Source of the DNA: Erysipelotrichaceae bacterium NK3D112
Lineage (GTDB): Bacteria; Bacillota_I; Bacilli_A; Erysipelotrichales; Erysipelotrichaceae
Direction: 5' to 3'
NCBI GenBank assembly: GCA_000701725.1
Contig: JNJQ01000010.1
Location: 1-64,000 of the forward strand
DNA: 64,000 nucleotides
Shown: positions 62,035 through 64,000 of the stretch, piece by piece
Layout of the letters: the number at the start of each line of letters is the position of its first letter
How positions within the stretch are numbered: position 1 is the stretch's first letter
Made by a program: the position numbers and the translations under genes
The notes under the pieces: generated by a model
Database searches by the model: none
What the model was told of the DNA's origin: nothing
What the model saw: only the letters and a program-made list of their open reading frames with translations

Positions 62035-62231
62035 AAGCACTCCTTTGCCAAGCTATTTTTGCTTCTGAAACTTTCTACTATTAATATAGCTTTCTGACAA
62101 ATCTTATGCATAAAGAAAAGGAGATTTCTCTCCTGATGATTGACTTTCTGTCCTCCTGCGGCGGTTCAGCAGAAACTATGCGCCTTCCGCAGACAGCTGT
62201 ACAGATTCAGGGTTTTCCTCATGACAGCCGG

Positions 62232-63065
62232 TCATTGTCTCTTCTTTTTCCGTGTGCGGACGAATAAAGTGATAAGCAGAATGACGATGATTATGCCGGC
62301 AATCGCAGCAGCGGCATAGTACCGGTTCACAAGAACTGCATCCGCTGATACATGAATCACCTCTTCGGTCTCAATTCTGTGTCCTCTGATCAGCAGACGA
62401 TGTGTATTGATGCCATACGGTGTACAGGTCACCAATGTACAGTAGTCTTTTCCTTCTTCGATCTGAATCTCATCCAGTTCGGCAGGCAGTACTTTGCGGA
62501 TCTGATCCACTTCATAAGTCAGTGTTTCATCCAGCACCTGCATCATAAAAGTATCTCCTTCACGGAGCTTATCAAGATCTGTAAACAGTCTTGCACTGGG
62601 AAGTCCTCTGTGTCCGGATAAAACACAATGCGTGCTTTCTCCCCCGACAGGCAGAGAGGTGCCCGGAATATGCCCGATCGCGATCTGGAGAACCGCTTCG
62701 TCGGTTGTATGATAAATCGGCAGTGTTATGCGGATCGATGGAATGTCGATATATCCCATGATTCCAGTCCCGGTCAAATCCAGAAGACTGTTGTATTCTT
62801 TCAATTCTTCTTCACTGAGATGATAGCGGTCATTGTCATAAAGCAGACGTTCATTATAGGCTGCCGCTTCGGCACGCATCTGATCAAAATCATCATGATC
62901 CATATTCTCAATCTGTTTGGCATAGCTTGCTATGGCTCTGGTGGCATGGAAAGAGTTCCACCAGTCCGCAACTGTCGGATATGTCAGCAGGATAATTCCT
63001 GCCGCAAGCATGACAATCAGAATGATATTGGTTATATTTCCGTTTTTCTTTTTCAATTCACTCAT
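62232..63065 (-). CDS. srtC: class C (pilus-type) sortase
   Basis: 277 residues. An N-terminal membrane segment (ITNIILIVMLAAGIILLTY) precedes the sortase barrel with His 152 in LSGHRGLP, Cys 214 in TLVTCTPYG, and Arg in HRLLIRGHR. A second membrane helix lies at the C-terminus (YYAAAAIAGIIIVILLITLF). That layout is typical of class C enzymes that polymerise pilin subunits. It lies four bases after a sortase-fold protein and downstream of a pilin-like gene, in one cluster. Confidence 0.92.
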   Translation of the reverse strand: MSELKKKNGNITNIILIVMLAAGIILLTYPTVADWWNSFHATRAIASYAKQIENMDHDDFDQMRAEAAAYNERLLYDNDRYHLSEEELKEYNSLLDLTGTGIMGYIDIPSIRITLPIYHTTDEAVLQIAIGHIPGTSLPVGGESTHCVLSGHRGLPSARLFTDLDKLREGDTFMMQVLDETLTYEVDQIRKVLPAELDEIQIEEGKDYCTLVTCTPYGINTHRLLIRGHRIETEEVIHVSADAVLVNRYYAAAAIAGIIIVILLITLFVRTRKKKRQ

Positions 63066-63068
63066 GGC

Positions 63069-63608
63069 TCATTTCTCAATACATGCAATCTGAATCACTT
63101 TCGACATACCTTCATCAAAGAGAATCAGTTTTGCATTCTGTACAATATCATCTTCATTGCCGATATAATCCACAATAAAGTCATAAACTTTTCCATTGAC
63201 GTCGATGAAAGAAAGGTTCATTCCTTCGCGAATGGAATCAAACGGAATCCGGTCCGTTTCAATCACACCGTTTCCGGCTGTCACATTGCCTTCTTTCATT
63301 CTGGAAACAATGTCATTTCCCCATTGGTTCTGAACCGCAAATGCTATATCCGGTTCAGGAATCTCGATATATCCGACCAGGGAAAGTCCGTTTACTTCCA
63401 GCACAGGCATCTGTGTATCCAGATCCTGCTCAGAAAGAATGCCTCTGGATTTCGGCGGAATCATTTCTTTCAGACGATCCAGAGATACTTCCGCAGTCTC
63501 TTCCATTTCCTTCTCATTTTCGTAAGCATTGTAAAAAAGCCAGCTTCCTCTCCCCAGAGCAAACAGACCGGTCATAATCAGAATCACCGCAAAAAACTTC
63601 TTTTTCAT
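63069..63608 (-). CDS. sortase-fold protein lacking the catalytic histidine
   Basis: 179 residues with an N-terminal membrane anchor (FFAVILIMTGLFALGRG). The middle has GYIEIPEPDIAFAV, a sortase beta-strand motif, and the end reads KVIQIACIEK, in the position of the catalytic TLxTC strand. No GHR/GHN histidine and no trailing Arg are visible, so it is probably inactive as a transpeptidase or a divergent accessory factor. It may help the class C sortase that follows. Confidence 0.65.
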   Translation of the reverse strand: MKKKFFAVILIMTGLFALGRGSWLFYNAYENEKEMEETAEVSLDRLKEMIPPKSRGILSEQDLDTQMPVLEVNGLSLVGYIEIPEPDIAFAVQNQWGNDIVSRMKEGNVTAGNGVIETDRIPFDSIREGMNLSFIDVNGKVYDFIVDYIGNEDDIVQNAKLILFDEGMSKVIQIACIEK

Positions 63609-63661
63609 TCAGCCCCTTTTTTACCGTAAATGGCCGTGATCATCACCACAGCCATTTTCTC

Positions 63662-64000
63662 TTATTTACTTTCTTTTCTTCCGGTTAACAGAAGATATCC
63701 CGCCAGCAATGCGCCGGCTCCTCCCAGACAGAGTCCGATCATCGGTGCCTTTGAAGTTCCCGGATCCGATGTATTCGGCGCATCTGTATAATTGCAAAGG
63801 ATAAAGGTTGTCGCATTGTGGGAAATCCTTACTTTATAACCCAAAGGAATACTCACTTCCTGAACATACCATTCAGAACCATCATCCATTGCTTTCCATG
63901 TATAACACCAGTCATTGTCTTTATTCAAGACTACCGTTTCGTACACTACGCCATTTTTGATGATGTTCACCTTGATGCTCGGAGGCCTCTTTGTGCCATT
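63662..64000 (-). CDS. C-terminal part of a Cna_B-type pilin / surface protein (cut by the window end)
   Basis: The frame is open through 64000, so the start is outside. The visible residues form the last Cna B-type domain (KRPPSIKVNIIKNG, WCYTWKAMDDGSEWYVQEVSIPLGYKV), then a linker TSDPGTSKAPM, a membrane helix (IGLCLGGAGALLAGYLLL) and a basic tail (TGRKESK). The sorting signal is not a clear LPxTG; SDPGTS is the nearest match. It is probably the substrate of the sortase downstream. Confidence 0.8.
   Translation of the reverse strand, partial: NGTKRPPSIKVNIIKNGVVYETVVLNKDNDWCYTWKAMDDGSEWYVQEVSIPLGYKVRISHNATTFILCNYTDAPNTSDPGTSKAPMIGLCLGGAGALLAGYLLLTGRKESK

Noticed and set aside
1-64000. tRNA, rRNA, CRISPR arrays, prophage or a replication origin
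   Set aside because: I looked for clover-leaf/GTTCRA motifs, repeat-spacer patterns, phage structural genes and DnaA-box clusters by eye and saw none; short or divergent RNA genes could still be missed.

Overview
This window looks like a chromosomal segment of a low-to-mid GC, strictly anaerobic, fermentative Bacillota, most likely a gut member of the Erysipelotrichia. This placement is inferred from gene content and style, not from any rRNA or marker gene, because none is present. Supporting signs are strong AGGAGG-type ribosome binding sites, many U-tailed hairpin terminators, a tryptophan T-box, a yybP-ykoY riboswitch, a PTS permease, sortase/pilin genes, and oxygen-sensitive enzymes: a group-B-like [FeFe] hydrogenase, a Cys-type sulfatase, a ferredoxin-flavodoxin protein and a 4Fe-4S Old Yellow Enzyme. 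I saw no tRNA, rRNA, CRISPR array or replication origin.

Layout. 1-13980 holds core metabolism and transport: metallophosphoesterase, ROK sugar kinase, TetR plus fucO (lactaldehyde reductase), a MATE-mtnN pair, MscS, a carbohydrate-binding lipoprotein, a FeoA-FeoB fusion, an exported FMN/FAD reductase lipoprotein divergent from an RpiR regulator, and a HIT protein. An IS4-like element (14008-15986) sits in the terminator of the HIT gene and is flanked by a 13-bp target duplication. 16005-24784 carries a PfkB kinase with a phosphopantetheinyl transferase, a PRiA4_ORF3/TPR/SseB-like protein, a ferredoxin aldo/keto reductase, a NifX-SlyD fusion, and an Old Yellow Enzyme with a TetR gene.

24880-36796 is the most unusual metabolic stretch. 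It has a lipoprotein-anchored class V aminotransferase/cysteine desulfurase homologue, a group-B-like [FeFe] hydrogenase, a sulfatase/PTS EIIC operon divergent from an RpiR regulator, and a two-gene operon. That operon pairs a homologue of the Propionibacterium polyunsaturated fatty acid isomerase with a 936-residue Fe-S/FAD oxidoreductase. 37085-40693 is a scarred locus: a MATE fragment, an IS200/IS605-type end hairpin, a Trp-T-box-controlled orphan trpB2, a group II intron 3' remnant, a truncated ABC transporter and its TetR gene.

40940-64000 contains an MMPL/RND exporter with a secreted heptad-repeat partner and a TetR gene bound by two clear operators, a GH43 enzyme, two decayed regulator genes, a Crp/Fnr-type regulator divergent from a MATE pump, an orphan HicB, an amidohydrolase, and LysR-linked redox clusters. 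It ends with an ArsB/SLC13-family carrier behind a yybP-ykoY Mn2+ riboswitch, a GH27 alpha-galactosidase, and a sortase/pilin locus cut by the window end.

Recurring themes are reductive disposal of electrons (exported flavin reductase, hydrogenase, fatty acid and enoate chemistry), use of plant or host glycans, and drug or metal efflux. The best candidates for new biology are the riboswitch-controlled carrier, the surface PLP enzyme, the fatty-acid-isomerase operon, and the T-box/trpB2 indole-salvage cassette.
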